In this document: positions 22,683 through 34,639 of the stretch, in pieces | Position numbering within the stretch: position 1 is the stretch's first letter | How the letters are laid out: the number at the start of each line of letters is the position of its first letter | NCBI GenBank assembly: GCA_963969395.1 | Contig: OZ017797.1 | Span: 12,524,001 to 12,588,000, forward strand | DNA length: 64,000 nucleotides | Direction of reading: 5' to 3' | Origin: Pseudoscleropodium purum | Lineage: Eukaryota > Streptophyta > Bryopsida > Hypnales > Brachytheciaceae | Position numbers and translations under genes: made by a program | Notes under the pieces: generated by a model | Told to the model about the DNA's origin: nothing | Databases searched by the model: none | What the model saw: the letters and a program-made list of their open reading frames with translations, nothing else

Positions 22683-23420
22683 GTGACAAAGGGGTAACTA
22701 TGTGCACCTATACTCGTCACTTATTATTACACAACTGAGCATATTTGCTTACGGTTATTGTAAATCAATTTTTATTGGATCTTGTCTGCAATTGATGAGA
22801 GGATACCAATGCTCTATAGCATGCATTATTTGGATATTTTACGAGTAAAAAATGAATTTTCAAAGTATTGTGTTTACGTATACCACCAAAATTCAACAAT
22901 AGGCTTTCATGGATTTGCAAGTGACAGAGCAGTAAGCTTATGTGCAGCAATACTTGTCACTTATTATTATACCATTGAGCATATTTGTATCTTGTTAATC
23001 ATTCTAAATCAATTTTTATTAGATCTTATTAGCAAGAGAAGAGAGAATTATGACACTCTTTAGCATGCATTATGTGGACATAGTATGAATAAAATATGGA
23101 TTTTCAAAGTATTGTCTCCAAGCGTACCACCAAAATTCAACAATAGGCTCTCATGGACTTTTAGGTGACAAAGCAGTAACTACCTGCACCTATATTTATT
23201 ACTTGTTATTACACAACTAAGCATACTTTGTTTACTTTTAAAAATTGTAAATCAATTTTTATTGGATCTTACTCACAACTGAAAAGAGGATTACAAACAA
23301 TTTCCTTCATCATGCATTACTTTGTATAGACATTTTTTGTATGAATAAAATATAAATTTTCAAATTATTGTCTCCGGATGTACTACCAAAATTCAACAAT
23401 AGGCTCTCCTAGACTTTCAT
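22683..23420 (+). repeat. ~240-bp tandem repeat, about three copies
   Basis: Units start with GGTGACAAAGG (22683), AGTGACAGAGCAGTAA (near 22919) and GGTGACAAAGCAGTAA (near 23164). Each contains CTTATTATTA-like text, GTAAATCAATTTTTATTGGAT, ATGCATTA and ACCACCAAAATTCAACAATAGGCT. The array begins exactly at the proposed donor site of exon 2 of the possible gene. Confidence 0.85.
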
Positions 23421-24398
23421 GTTTTGATTGCAAACATCTTGTGGAAGCAATGTCTAGGTTCTTGTGATGCTTTGTGGTCCAAATGTTGGTATTTTGCTTA
23501 TTTTAATTTCTCATTACACTAGTGATGTAAACCTCCAACAATGGTCCTTTTGAGTATTTGGATATTTTCTTTAATACCAATGATGAAATCCATAATACAA
23601 CCATTTTTTCATCTAAATATATATATTTTTTTCATTCAATTTCGATGCATTCATTTCATTTTTGTAATGACTGTCATCCATCATTTGGTGACAAATAATG
23701 ATTTTTTAATTTACCAAACATAAATTTTAAGAAAGTTCAGAATTTCCTACTGAAATTTTGTCTTTCAGTGAAATTTTTCAAATAAAATTAAGAATGCTCC
23801 TACCTAGGCTAGGACATAGACAAAATAGTCCCTACAAAATCATAAATGATAACTATAAGCCAAACAAGAACATGAGCACAATAAAACTCGCTATAAGTAT
23901 AAACTTGGTGTAAGAATTGCATATATGATAAGCTTGCATATTATCACATCCAAAATGAGATGTCAATTCATCAAACTTGATTGTAATTTTCCCAAAACTC
24001 ATTTTGGATATTTCATTTAAAATTGCTATTGATTGAGGAAGAATCATGATATCATCTTTTGAGGACATGTGCTGGCTATTTATGGCAATTATGTCTCATT
24101 ATTCTATATATTTTATGAACAAATAACCTAGTGTCTTCTTAGAAACTATTAAATGAAGTATTGGAACCTTGTTACATTCTATATCTTATTTAGTTTGGAA
24201 TGGTTGTCTAAATAACATAAATTAAATTTTAGTCTTGTTGAACTTTTCTTTTGAACTTTAATTAACCCCTAACTATCTACTAAAAAGGATCTAACAACTT
24301 GGTTTCCAATTGATTAACACCCCCTATTTCGTCAAAAATTATGAGCCATTGATTTAAGAAAAAAATTCCCCCCCTCTTGATCATCGTTGATCTAATTT

Positions 24399-24512
24399 AA
24401 TACAAAATATGACTACAGAATACAAATATGGATACAAATAGGATACAAAAGTATATACAAGAATGTATACAAATATGAATATACAATACAATATATGTAC
24501 AAAGGTACAGTT
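24399..24512 (+). repeat. Degenerate minisatellite of GATACAAATA-like units
   Basis: The words TACAAAATATGA, ATACAAATATGG, ATACAAATAGG, ATACAAAAGTAT and ATACAAATATGA follow each other at irregular spacing of roughly 10-20 bp. Confidence 0.6.
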
Positions 24513-25438
24513 ACGGGATATATATCCCATATCAATTTTGAGTGTCCCTTCTACTTGCAAATGACAAAGGGGTGGGGGTGAAGGGTGGGGAAATTTTTTT
24601 GTTTTTGAATTGATGATTTTTTTTGGGTTTTCAATGACTGCAAAGTGGCACTATGCACTGTAAAGAAGCACGAACTACCTGTGACTGCCTATGACTTGTG
24701 ATCTAAAAAATTGTACCTCAGAGTACTTAATATCCATTTGCTTTGAAAATGGTCCCAATGGAAAAAGTGAAGCATTTTCTTGATTTTCACCATTGAAAAT
24801 TTAAGCATACAAGTGTTCATGAGATATTATTTGCGATTTCTATTTATAAAAAATTACATTTCAACAATTGCAAGGTGGATTGTTTAATGAATTTGATAGC
24901 TCTTCATTTGAACTTAAGGTTTTGGGAAGTATATTTTAATGTACTACAATGCAAACAGACAAAAATTATAAGTTTAAGCAATTTCGCATAGTTGGAGGCA
25001 CTTTTTCTTTTAAATAATATTTTTGCAGTGTTAGTGGGTGAAAATCATGAACATTAAAAAAATTAAATTTTTTAGACGTGGCATGTAATTTTCATGATTT
25101 TTCAAAGTGATAGCTCTTTAGACCATTGAAACTATCCAATAGGTGTACCTTGAACCAAACTTTGTAAAAATCAATTGTCAATGAATTAGAATTAAATAAG
25201 TGTGTTTCAATTGTGTCAACAAATTAGAATTAAACATTTGTAGGACACTTTAATGGATTCTTATGGACAAATTTGGTGACAATCTAAGGTTCATGAAATG
25301 GGAGCAAGGATAGGAATGGATGTCTCTACTTTAAAACAATTTTATTGTGCTAGTTGTTCATGTCACCTTGAATTCCCCCAAACTCTTATATGCAAGTATT
25401 TAAAACATTATAGGGAGGGGCAATATACTAAAAATAGA

Positions 25439-25466
25439 ATATATATATATATATATATATATATGT
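25439..25466 (+). repeat. (AT)n microsatellite, 14 units
   Basis: This is an uninterrupted AT dinucleotide run ending at ATGTC. Confidence 0.95.
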
Positions 25467-26629
25467 CTTATTATAATCTTACAACTCCTATGATATTTTG
25501 CATTCAAAATTGGTATGCACACTAATAAGCAAATTCTTTAACTTCTAAAAGCCTCGAGAATTAAAGGATTAGAACAAAATACAAATGTATCATAAAATAT
25601 CAGTTCTATAACTTTTTTGAAGTTCACATCAACAAAGACAATGTGAAGTACAAAAAGTAGAAAATATCTATATGGTTGAAATTATAAAAATATTTTTATA
25701 TTCTTTCCAATTGAATTTTGAAGATTTAACTCCAAAAATTCACCAAAAATATAATTTTCATCTTTAGCATTTGAATTTTTTTATTTGTCAAAATTGTAGT
25801 TTCTATTGATTTGTGAAAAAAATGCATAAGATTAAGTAATGTAAACACCAACACTTTCCCCAAATAGTAAGTTTTTCAGCACTAAGTAAATTCTAAACAC
25901 TTTGTGGTATTTCTTTTATAATTTTTGTCAAAACACAACAACCTTGGTTTAAATATAAAGAAAGAATCCTAATGTTTTCTTTTCTTAAAAATAAAAAATA
26001 TTAAATTTTTTTTTTTTCCATCCGATTTTGTTGAGTAAAGTCAAGCAATGACCAAAAAATGGTTGCTTGGGTGTTTAGGGGTTAAAGTTCTATTTGGTTA
26101 GATTTAAAAAATTAATAATTTGCTTTGCTAGGAATAACTATAAGCCTATACTCTTTTCATAGTCAAAACACACTTGGAAAGGCTTAGCCATTTACGAGTT
26201 AATCTTTTATCACCTAAGGCTTGTTTGGATTCAAGAACATCATTTCTTTTGAAGTGTTATAGATCTAAATGTCATTAGATAATAGAAATCTCAACCGTAC
26301 AATCTTATAGTTTATATATTGTAAATGAAGTGGATTAAATTTGGAGTCATTTGACTGCATAGATTGCAAGATTATAATGTTTTAGTGTTGAAAAAGGATG
26401 CTGAAATTTTCCTAAGAACACATTTAGAGGTGAAATTTGATTTCTAAACTTACTCAAATGAAAAAACTTTAAACTACAAAGTGATTCAAAACCAACATAC
26501 AAACACATTGGTGTAAGAAAGTATCATTGCATTGTGTCATTGTGTTTGCAAAATGAATTGTAAATGTCAAAAAAATAGTAAGAAAAGTTGAAAAAAATAC
26601 ATCTAAGGTTGAACCTCCTACTAAAGTGC

Positions 26630-27070
26630 TTCTCAATCACTCATAACTTCTTGGATTGATATGAAACTTTAGCCACATAAACCAAACTACTATGCGCAAC
26701 TTTTCCAAATTTTTTTTTCAAATAAAAAAACTAACATTTTATAAAGAAGAAACAAGCCACCAAAGTTCTCCATAATCCAAAAACGTTGGGATTTTGAACT
26801 TCAAATTGCTCCCAAACATTCAAAACAACTTGGACTGACATGAAAATCTTACCTCAATAACTAGACTTCAAGGAGAACATAACACAACAATTTTTGTTGA
26901 AAACAAACATTTGGTGGAGATACAAGCCCCTAAAGTTGCAACTTTGAAATGCAATGTAGTAAACTCAAATTGAGCCTATGAACTTCGATCAACTTTCAAG
27001 AAACCAATACAGCTTGTATTAATCTGAAATTTTACCACATAAACTAGAAGAGAGGGCACAACTTTCCAAA
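26630..27070 (-). repeat. Degenerate ~180-bp satellite-like array
   Basis: The sentence-like order 'CTTGGA(C/T)TGA(T/C)ATGAAA..TTA.C.(A/T)..A(A/T)AACTA' recurs near 26650, 26832 and 27010, each followed by an AACTTT-CCAAA-like and TTTTT block. Spacing is close to 180 bp. Divergence is high. It resembles the style of old plant satellites around the CATAACTTTTGA word. Confidence 0.5.
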
Positions 27071-27368
27071 CAAGTTTTTATCGAATTCAGACAGCAGATG
27101 CAAAAATTCCAACACTTTGAATTATAAGTCAAGACTCTTTTGGTCCCCTCCGACAATGAAGGGTTAAATATTTGTATCAAAGTTGCTAGTACAATACAGT
27201 ACATCACAAATAGACCCATTCATGATCCAAAATGGGCTACAACTTTGTCTTCTCGTTGTTTAGCTACTCACTTTGGATATTATGATGTATGTTCATTTTC
27301 TATTCAAAAGTAGAAGTCAACATTCCTTAGGGTTGTGTTTTATGTGTTGTTGCCTTATAATTGTCCAG

Positions 27369-27506
27369 CAGACCTCTTTCAGTGGGGTCTTGAACACCCA
27401 ACTTCTTCATTCCTGGCAGCTCAAAAAGGAAGCAACTGATGCTGTTCTTCTTTGCATGCATGTCACTTATGTATCTAGTTTCAGATTTTTCTCTCTAGCA
27501 AAGTAG
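27369..27506 (+). CDS. Possible terminal exon of the gene starting at 21.57 kb
   Basis: After a pyrimidine-rich tract and the acceptor gtccag, the frame stays open for 45 codons to a TAG at 27504-27506. It reads QTSFSGVLNTQLLHSWQLKK, then EATDAVLLCMHVTYV. Phase 0 matches the end of the 22.54-22.68 kb exon, and the joined text (GLQYQ + TSFSG) is plausible. The intron would be 4.7 kb, much longer than others here, and no homology is recognised, so this is tentative. Confidence 0.2.
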   Translation, partial: QTSFSGVLNTQLLHSWQLKKEATDAVLLCMHVTYVSSFRFFSLAK

Positions 27507-29222
27507 TGTACTGCAATTGCATGTTGAACCTCTTATAGTAAAGCAAGTTACAGCAGCTCAACCCATTTGATTGTTCACACCTGCAGCACACTGCTAAGAC
27601 TCTGACTATGACCCCAAAATAATTAAAAAATAAAAAAGACACCTGTAAGTGTAGCACAATGCTATAACTGTGACTATGACTATGACCCCCCAAAATGAAA
27701 AACAACAACATAGTCCACATACTTGAATGAATGGGACATGCCTCCTCCTTACTTTACTCCAAACATGTCATCAGGTTCCTTGTCCAAGTGACTCCAAATA
27801 AAACATGTGATTCTGACAAAGCAACAACTTATTTTCCATTCTTTCCTTATCTTTTGTTTGGAAAAGGTCATATGAGCTGTATTGAGTAACTTAACTTTTG
27901 GATGAAAAAACATGACTATCATACATCATCTACCTGTTGAAAGATGAGCTCTCAAACACCAAAAGATTATACATAGGTGAGTAAAAGAAAGACAACTAGC
28001 AACTAATTGCAAGCCAAATTGAAATGTAGAAATTTCATATCACATCCATCACAAGATTTTCAGTCCTCACTAATTACAATTTTCAAAATTCATATACAAA
28101 CTCTTACAAATGTCACAATTTTGATAACCACTTGTCACAATTCAAGTAACATGAGAAATTTGATTTTCAGAATGATGGTCCCAACATGCAACTTTATATG
28201 TCAACACATGTCTCAATTTCATTGGGTACTGTACAAAGAGGTAGAGAGTACAGACTGAAATACATTGTTCATATTTTGGAGCCAGCCACAGGATTTCCAG
28301 GGTTCACAAAACCAGCATCATAGCAAGCCTGCAAGCTCTACCAACCACAAGGTGAGAAACTTATGAGTGCTAGCTAGTGAACAAGTAAAGGTCTGTTTGG
28401 CTCATTCCCATAATGCCATCCTCTATCAGACTATACTTTTTTTCTCATTATGGAAAAAAAGTTGGCTAATGATTAATTAACTTGGAAGGCACATATATGG
28501 AACAGAATTGTAACGTGTAAAATGCATGGGGAATCCAAAAGTGCATCTAGGCAGCCAACAAACATGCCAGACGGATGCTCTCAAGGAACCACTACCAGCA
28601 GTTTTTGGTAGATAAAAATGACGAGCACAGGGAATAATCAGAGCCAGAAAGATTGTCGCCATATCAAAGGATATAAAGTTTTCCCTCAGCAGATTTGTGC
28701 TGGCATGTATGTTGCACTCCAAAAAATGATATTCCTGCAACCGAAGTACCCATGCTACTGACTCAAATTACGTAAAAGATCAGATGTCACTTAAATATAA
28801 TACACGCTTCGCCCTTCTGATGCATTTCCGTTTGTACTAACAAAAGCACTTATAATAGGAGACATTACGCCGATAGAATTGATTCCTTCACACCGTGACT
28901 CCAAAATGGCAGACATCGGTTATGAGATTACCTTGCATAAGCCGGATAGTGAGAGCAACCTGCTCAAGGTTGAGCTTCATTCGATCAGAGCAGAACTGAT
29001 CACGGTGAAGTAGCTCGACTTTCAGGAAGGCCGGTCTTTGTGATCCTAAAAAACATATAACTTGAGATAAGTTCCATTTAGTACTGCATAACCGTAACAC
29101 GACAGATCAAAATCCTTATCTACAAGGACAAACCATAGGTATGTAGAGTACGAGCTAGATGCCCTTTCGACATACATACTTCAGGTCCTTGCTGTGTCAA
29201 AAATTAACTAGGCAAACAAGCT
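27507..29222. other. Spacer and probable 3' region of the helical-repeat gene
   Basis: No separate gene recognised. Near 27580-27700 a CACAATGCTATAACTGTGAC/GACTATGACCCC phrase is duplicated with variation. From about 28.9 kb upward the text could be 3' UTR of the minus-strand gene, or hold an alternative last exon ending at 29000. Confidence 0.45.
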
Positions 29223-32200
29223 TCAGACCATGGGTACATACAGCATTAATAATCTTTTCACTTCATCAATTGCAGCCAAGACTTTGGGATCAGATTTCCG
29301 TTCTTGACTATCCTTTTTTGTTCGCATAAGCTCCTCCTGCATCCTGAGACACAAAAACCATCAAATGAATCTGGCCCATCTGTCAAATACTGATCTCAGA
29401 TCCGAGCGGATTCAGAAGTTTCAAAGTAAGCAAATATTCTCAAAAAGATACATCCCTATAGTCGCTATGTTGCTGGTCACTCTACGTGCGCAATAATGCA
29501 AAAAGCAGACGAACTTCAAGGTTCATAAACGGAAGCAGACAATCGAGTACCTCGAGGCATGGAAAGGAATTCGCGGCCATGTAGATTTGATAATTATGCG
29601 AAGGTTCGCCAATACCTACAGATGCCCGTTGCACTCAAAAAATTAGACCTGAAATGATACCGTACAGCAAGGAAGCAGAGCAAGTGCTACACGGGCATTC
29701 CAATACACTAGAATTCATTACCATCAACTAATGATTTCTACTTGATCTGTGAACCAACTGACAATCTATTTCCTTGTCACCTTCACGACATAGCAAATAA
29801 TAAATAATCACCAGAAGTTGCGTTGTTTCAGCTTGAGCATGAAGCCAATAATAGAGCAGAGGAAGAAGGCGTTTGAAGTGAGCCACCAAAACAATTCCCA
29901 TGGATTCGAACTGTGGTGTAACAAGTTGCAACCACACCACTAAACGCGCTTCATCACTTCTATGCCTGTCTAGATCTTCCAACATTTCCTTCATTATAGC
30001 TCCGTACCTGCCACAATAAAGATAGCATGAACACTAAATAACCCGAAGAGAAATATTGTGAACACAAATTTTATCTGTTCCAATCTTCTTAGAACAAGCA
30101 TAACCATAAACTCACCAATATCCCCGAATATTTCCACCTTCTATTTGTGTTACCAGTGCCACCGCCGTTTCCACAGCAAGAGGCCACAAATCCTCACACC
30201 CTATCAAACTCCGGGTCACTGCATCCAATATCGCATCTTTGAACCAGCATAGTTCCGTGGCGCTTATATTTGTGGCTAAGTGGATAAAAGCCTTCATTCC
30301 TTCCCTCTGATTGACAAGAAGACATAGGCAATCCAATGTCAGAATTTCCAATGACTGATATAGAATTATGACACAAATTCAGAATCCCTGTTCTGACCTA
30401 GGTCGAGGCAATTGGTCCTCGTTCAGGTGTGAATATACAAATGGATTAATTTGCAGCAGAAAAGATGAAGTGAAGACCTATTGTACCTTGATCGAAGGAG
30501 AGTAGTGGTCTAGTGCAGTAAGAGCAGTGCGTATGACCATCTCAGAATGGAGTTTGAAGTTCGGATGATGAACCTGCAGATGGCCACACTTGTCAAAACT
30601 TGACTCAGTCAATACATCAGGCCCACGGGTACCACAAACTACTTGTAACAAGTAAAAAGAGTCACGTAGCTAGATGTGCTAACGAATCGAGATATAACAC
30701 TACAGAGGAGATGCTTTTGGACATCGTAGAACAATGTATACGAGAGCAACAACTGCATCCACAATACAAAAAGAAACGAGAGAGAAATGTTACTAGTATC
30801 AAACCTGTCCTAAACACCATCTCAGCTGGTGTGCAGAAATGATAGCAACAGGAAGATCATCCTCTTTAGGAACCGTAGACATAGTGTCCAGATTGACGGA
30901 TCTGGTACCAGCCTTCAGAATGTCCTTGAGACTCGATAGTATTTTGGGTAGTAATCGGAGAACAAGAGTTTCTAAACTGGACACCTTACTACAATTGCCA
31001 CCTGGAGGTGATACAGCTTCATCTTGAATGAGACAGCTCTCCGCCTCCAGAGACTTCGAGAAGCATACAAGTATATCATTACTAAGCTTGCAAAGCCCCA
31101 TTTCGTCAACCCAGGTTCTTTCGGACTCAATAATGCCCGAGGCCAGTGCAGCAAAACTTAAAAAAATATTATACATAATTTCTTCATTCTTCCATGCTTG
31201 CTGTGCCGTCCAGACCGGGTTCTTGACAAGTACAAGTGCCATGTTCACATACAACTTTCCACATAATAGATAGCTCTCAACCTCTGTATTTCCGCCTTTG
31301 TAGCATCGTGTAAGCTGAGAAGGTATACGTACCATCTGCACAAAATAAGAAAGAGAAGAGGTTCGGATAAATTGAAACTAGTATAGATACCTTCGGCACA
31401 ACAAGGCAAATTCATTGTCATTACGTCTAATTTCTTCATCCTGATCTAAGGTAACAACTGGAAAATGACAACTTCATCCATGCTTTCAACATAGTCTTCT
31501 GTCTAGGGTCCAGCCAATAAAGACCACATAGAATTTGTAGGATTTCAGGGATTTAAAAAGTACGAACCTCAGATACATGTTGCAGCGCATCTAATTGCAT
31601 ACTTCCTATGTAATTGTCATTACTAGCAGCGGGAAAATTCTTCATGTTGTTCTCTGATGCTTTCAGTGCAATTGCAAGTCCCCTCAGAGACGTTGCATAA
31701 GGCACTGTTCCCAATTTCATGCCCGTAACATCATCCAACACACCTCGCCGCTTGCAGTATCTAGCTAACTTGTCGCATTCATAGAGGGGCATTGCTGGAT
31801 TTAGCATCGCCAACAGAGATGTAAGATAAGACCCTAGTGATCTGCAGGAGGACTATCCAGAATCAAAACTCGTGCAGAAATTCAAACAATGTGTGAATGA
31901 TAACTTTTGAGGCGGGGTCACAAGTCGAACAACAAAAAAAGTAATGCGGAAAGAGACGAGACCTGAGTAGCCTCATGAGGCTTGCAGAGTATAATTTGTC
32001 CCCTTTCTTTTCAGAAGCAGCAAGGGAGAAAGAAGCAGCAACCACTAAAATGGGTATTCTGTCAACATTAACGATACCATGCTCGTGCACCTCAAACGTT
32101 GTTTGATGTGGTAATAATTCAAGAATAACCGCCGCAAGCACAGCACTCTGCAATGTATTGGTCCCTTCAAGAGAATTATAAGCACTGTCAAGAGATTCTG

Positions 32201-34639
32201 TCACCCCGATCGTTGTAGTTACGAACCTGTCCAGCAGACCTTGCACAACTACCTGCACACATTGAAAAGTCAGACATTTAAAATCCTGACGAGAAACAAA
32301 TCAGGTTTCAACTGCTTAATTCAACCATTCTGGAATCTAGTAAGATTCTGCATTCACTACAGTTAAAAAGAGAATGGTGTACAGTCGCATGCCATATGTC
32401 TTGTGGAGTAACTTCACTACAATTTAAGCGACTCAGTGAATATGATAAGCATGTACACAACCTCTGTAAGCAGAGAGAAAACAGTTTTGAATAAATCACG
32501 AAGACAATTAGTGCTAGCAAGTGTATCGTTTAGGAGTGGTTACGCTAATGAAAATGTCTGCTAAATAAATGACCCAATAAGACCAATACTTTCTACGATG
32601 GATCATAGAATATTAATACAACAATTTGTAGATGACATTTCTAAGCCTCCTTGAATAAACTAGTTGATGATTTAGGTAAATCTGCATATTTGTGAGATAA
32701 ATTGCAAAGATGATTCTAGATTTTAAATGAGAAACGAAATCCTAAATTTTGATGGTAAAATAGCCGAAAGAGCTTAACACCAAACATGAACTTTCATTAA
32801 TAAAAATGAATTATATTGTCAAAAATGTTTGTTAGGGTATAAAAACATATGGCGCGCGACTGTAAAATATAGATGAACAGATACTGAAGTCCTTGATTCA
32901 CACAACCCAAAAGTCTCCAGATGAGATGAGATAAAGAGATTCAAACCATGCACTCAGTACAGAACATACCTTGGACTGTAATGACGAAGGAAGTAGAAGG
33001 TGTTGTAGTACTGCGTCTGTTGCAGTTGCTTGCACCTCGGGTTGGGGGTCCACACAAATTGCAAGCATTCCCCAGGTCAGATTTGCCCACCTGACAAACC
33101 AGACCCGACTATTTACATCAACAGAGCTGCATCACTATTCTTAAAGCCAAACACGCGTTGGGAGCAGAAACTACAATAATAACTCAAGATCTTATAAACA
33201 GCAGAGATTTCTTTCACTAGTTAAATTGCACTCGGGTATATTCCGGTAATCAAAAAGGAATTCATTCTCAAAGAAGAAAACCTTGAAATGACTCACGATG
33301 ATTGTGCAAGAACATTCCGAGATGCCGTCAACAGCCTCGTCACAGCAGGAACAACAGCTTGGCGAACCTGAAGACCAGAAATTGGAATGAGATTCAAGAA
33401 ATGCCTCAAAACACTTGTGGCTCATACATAAACCCATGAGGATTTATTTCAATGATAAGGATGTAACATTCTAAGCGTGACAAATTCATGCTTCTATGCA
33501 TACTAATTGCAAAAAAAATCTAGTTTCGATTCGTATTGCCTTTCAAAATCAAGATAAACTAATAATCCGGTTGAACTTCAAATTTTGATGTCGTACTTTG
33601 AAGCAATGACAAAACGAAATATTCAAGTCAATCGACAAAAAAATTACTAAATTCATTTAGGAAAAAATCCAAAAAAGAGACTTTGTAAGAAAGTGTTGGA
33701 CACGACCATCAGAAAAAATGCATGACGTCGAAGGGTCAACAACCAGAGATTAAAAATTTGCATGAAGGTTACGCAAGGCGAAGAGAATTCCAAGAAAATG
33801 ACCGAGTCATCATCCAAAAATATCACTCGAAACGATTTTCGTCACATGCCATTCCCAAATCTTGCTAAACCCTAAACCCTAAACCCTAAACCCGAACCCT
33901 GAATAACTCAACAAGCGCCTGTAATCATACCTCAGCAAAAATCAAAACTTCCACAAGAATCGTACAAATAATCGAAAGATGCAAAGAGGAAGAACGGAGA
34001 ACGCCTCAGCACCTGCCACTGCGAATCAACAAGAGCCGTTCCAAAGACGACAGCCTGAAGCAATCCTTCTAGCAACGCCGCTGTGCGTTCGTCGCATTCC
34101 GATAAGTCGTGTTCAGCCAGAGACAACAAAAACTGTGCGGCTGACACGCGAGCACGCCAACGGGAGGATCTCAAACCTCCCCGATCCTTAAGCTCAGGCC
34201 AAGCAGCAGACAAGAAACCCTCGGACACCATCCCTGCAATATCAAAATCAACCTTCGGCTCCTGCATCCCTTCGTTCTTCATCATTTCCTTCGCAACGGC
34301 AGCACAGGAACCAAGCGATTTCAGGCCGTCCAACCACCGCGCGCATAGGTTAGGACCAACGGGATCCAAACGTCGCGCAACTTTCGCTCCAGAATGCGCC
34401 CTCGCAACACTCTCCCACGACGTATAAACTCCACGAGCTATCGCCAACGCCTCAATCTGCCAAGCTACGGTGGAAAATTCGGGCCGCGTCGTCTTCTTCA
34501 TGGTGTCGGCGAAAACATCTACAGCCGCACAAGCGTCGTGCACCAGACTCTCCGCCTGCGCTTCGTCCACATCGTCGCTCGCCGACAGAGCTTCCAAGGC
34601 TCCTTCGAACGCTTGTTGCGCCTCCGTAACAGCGTCCAT
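29223..34639 (-). CDS. Large helical-repeat-like (HEAT/ARM-like) protein of unknown function
   Basis: Eleven exons join in one frame to 857 aa: 34639-34013, 33367-33297, 33090-32970, 32252-31963, 31841-31568, 31335-30805, 30573-30487, 30306-30116, 30007-29812, 29615-29551 and 29343-29223. All junctions are GT-AG and all phases agree. The protein is almost wholly alpha-helical in appearance: repeated amphipathic segments rich in Leu, Ala and Val, such as VRQAVVPAVTRLLTASRN, AVLAAVILELLPH and SMGIVLVAHFKRLLPLLYYW, which suggests ARM/HEAT-like repeats and a scaffold role. No catalytic motif, signal peptide or membrane segment is seen. The end is basic and charged (MRTKKDSQERKSDPK), then RLLMLYVPMV before TGA. 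An alternative ending uses a GTATGT donor near 29236 and stops at 29000. Intron 1 holds a telomeric repeat. I do not recognise the family with confidence. Confidence 0.75.
33866..33893 (-). repeat. Interstitial telomeric repeat in intron 1
   Basis: About four CCCTAAA units (TTTAGGG on the gene strand) are followed by degenerate CCCGAACCCTGAA. It lies about 120 bp after exon 1 of the helical-repeat gene in transcript direction. Such short arrays act as telo-box clusters in plant 5' regions, or may be scars of break repair. Confidence 0.9.

Larger units (their letters stand above)
23421..27368. other. AT-rich spacer, no gene recognised
   Basis: This is low-complexity text with a degenerate GATACAAATA minisatellite (24.40-24.51 kb), a TA microsatellite (25.44 kb) and a degenerate satellite-like stretch at 26.6-27.07 kb. 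If the possible gene at 21.57 kb is real and uses the 27.37-kb exon, this would be inside its second intron. Confidence 0.5.
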
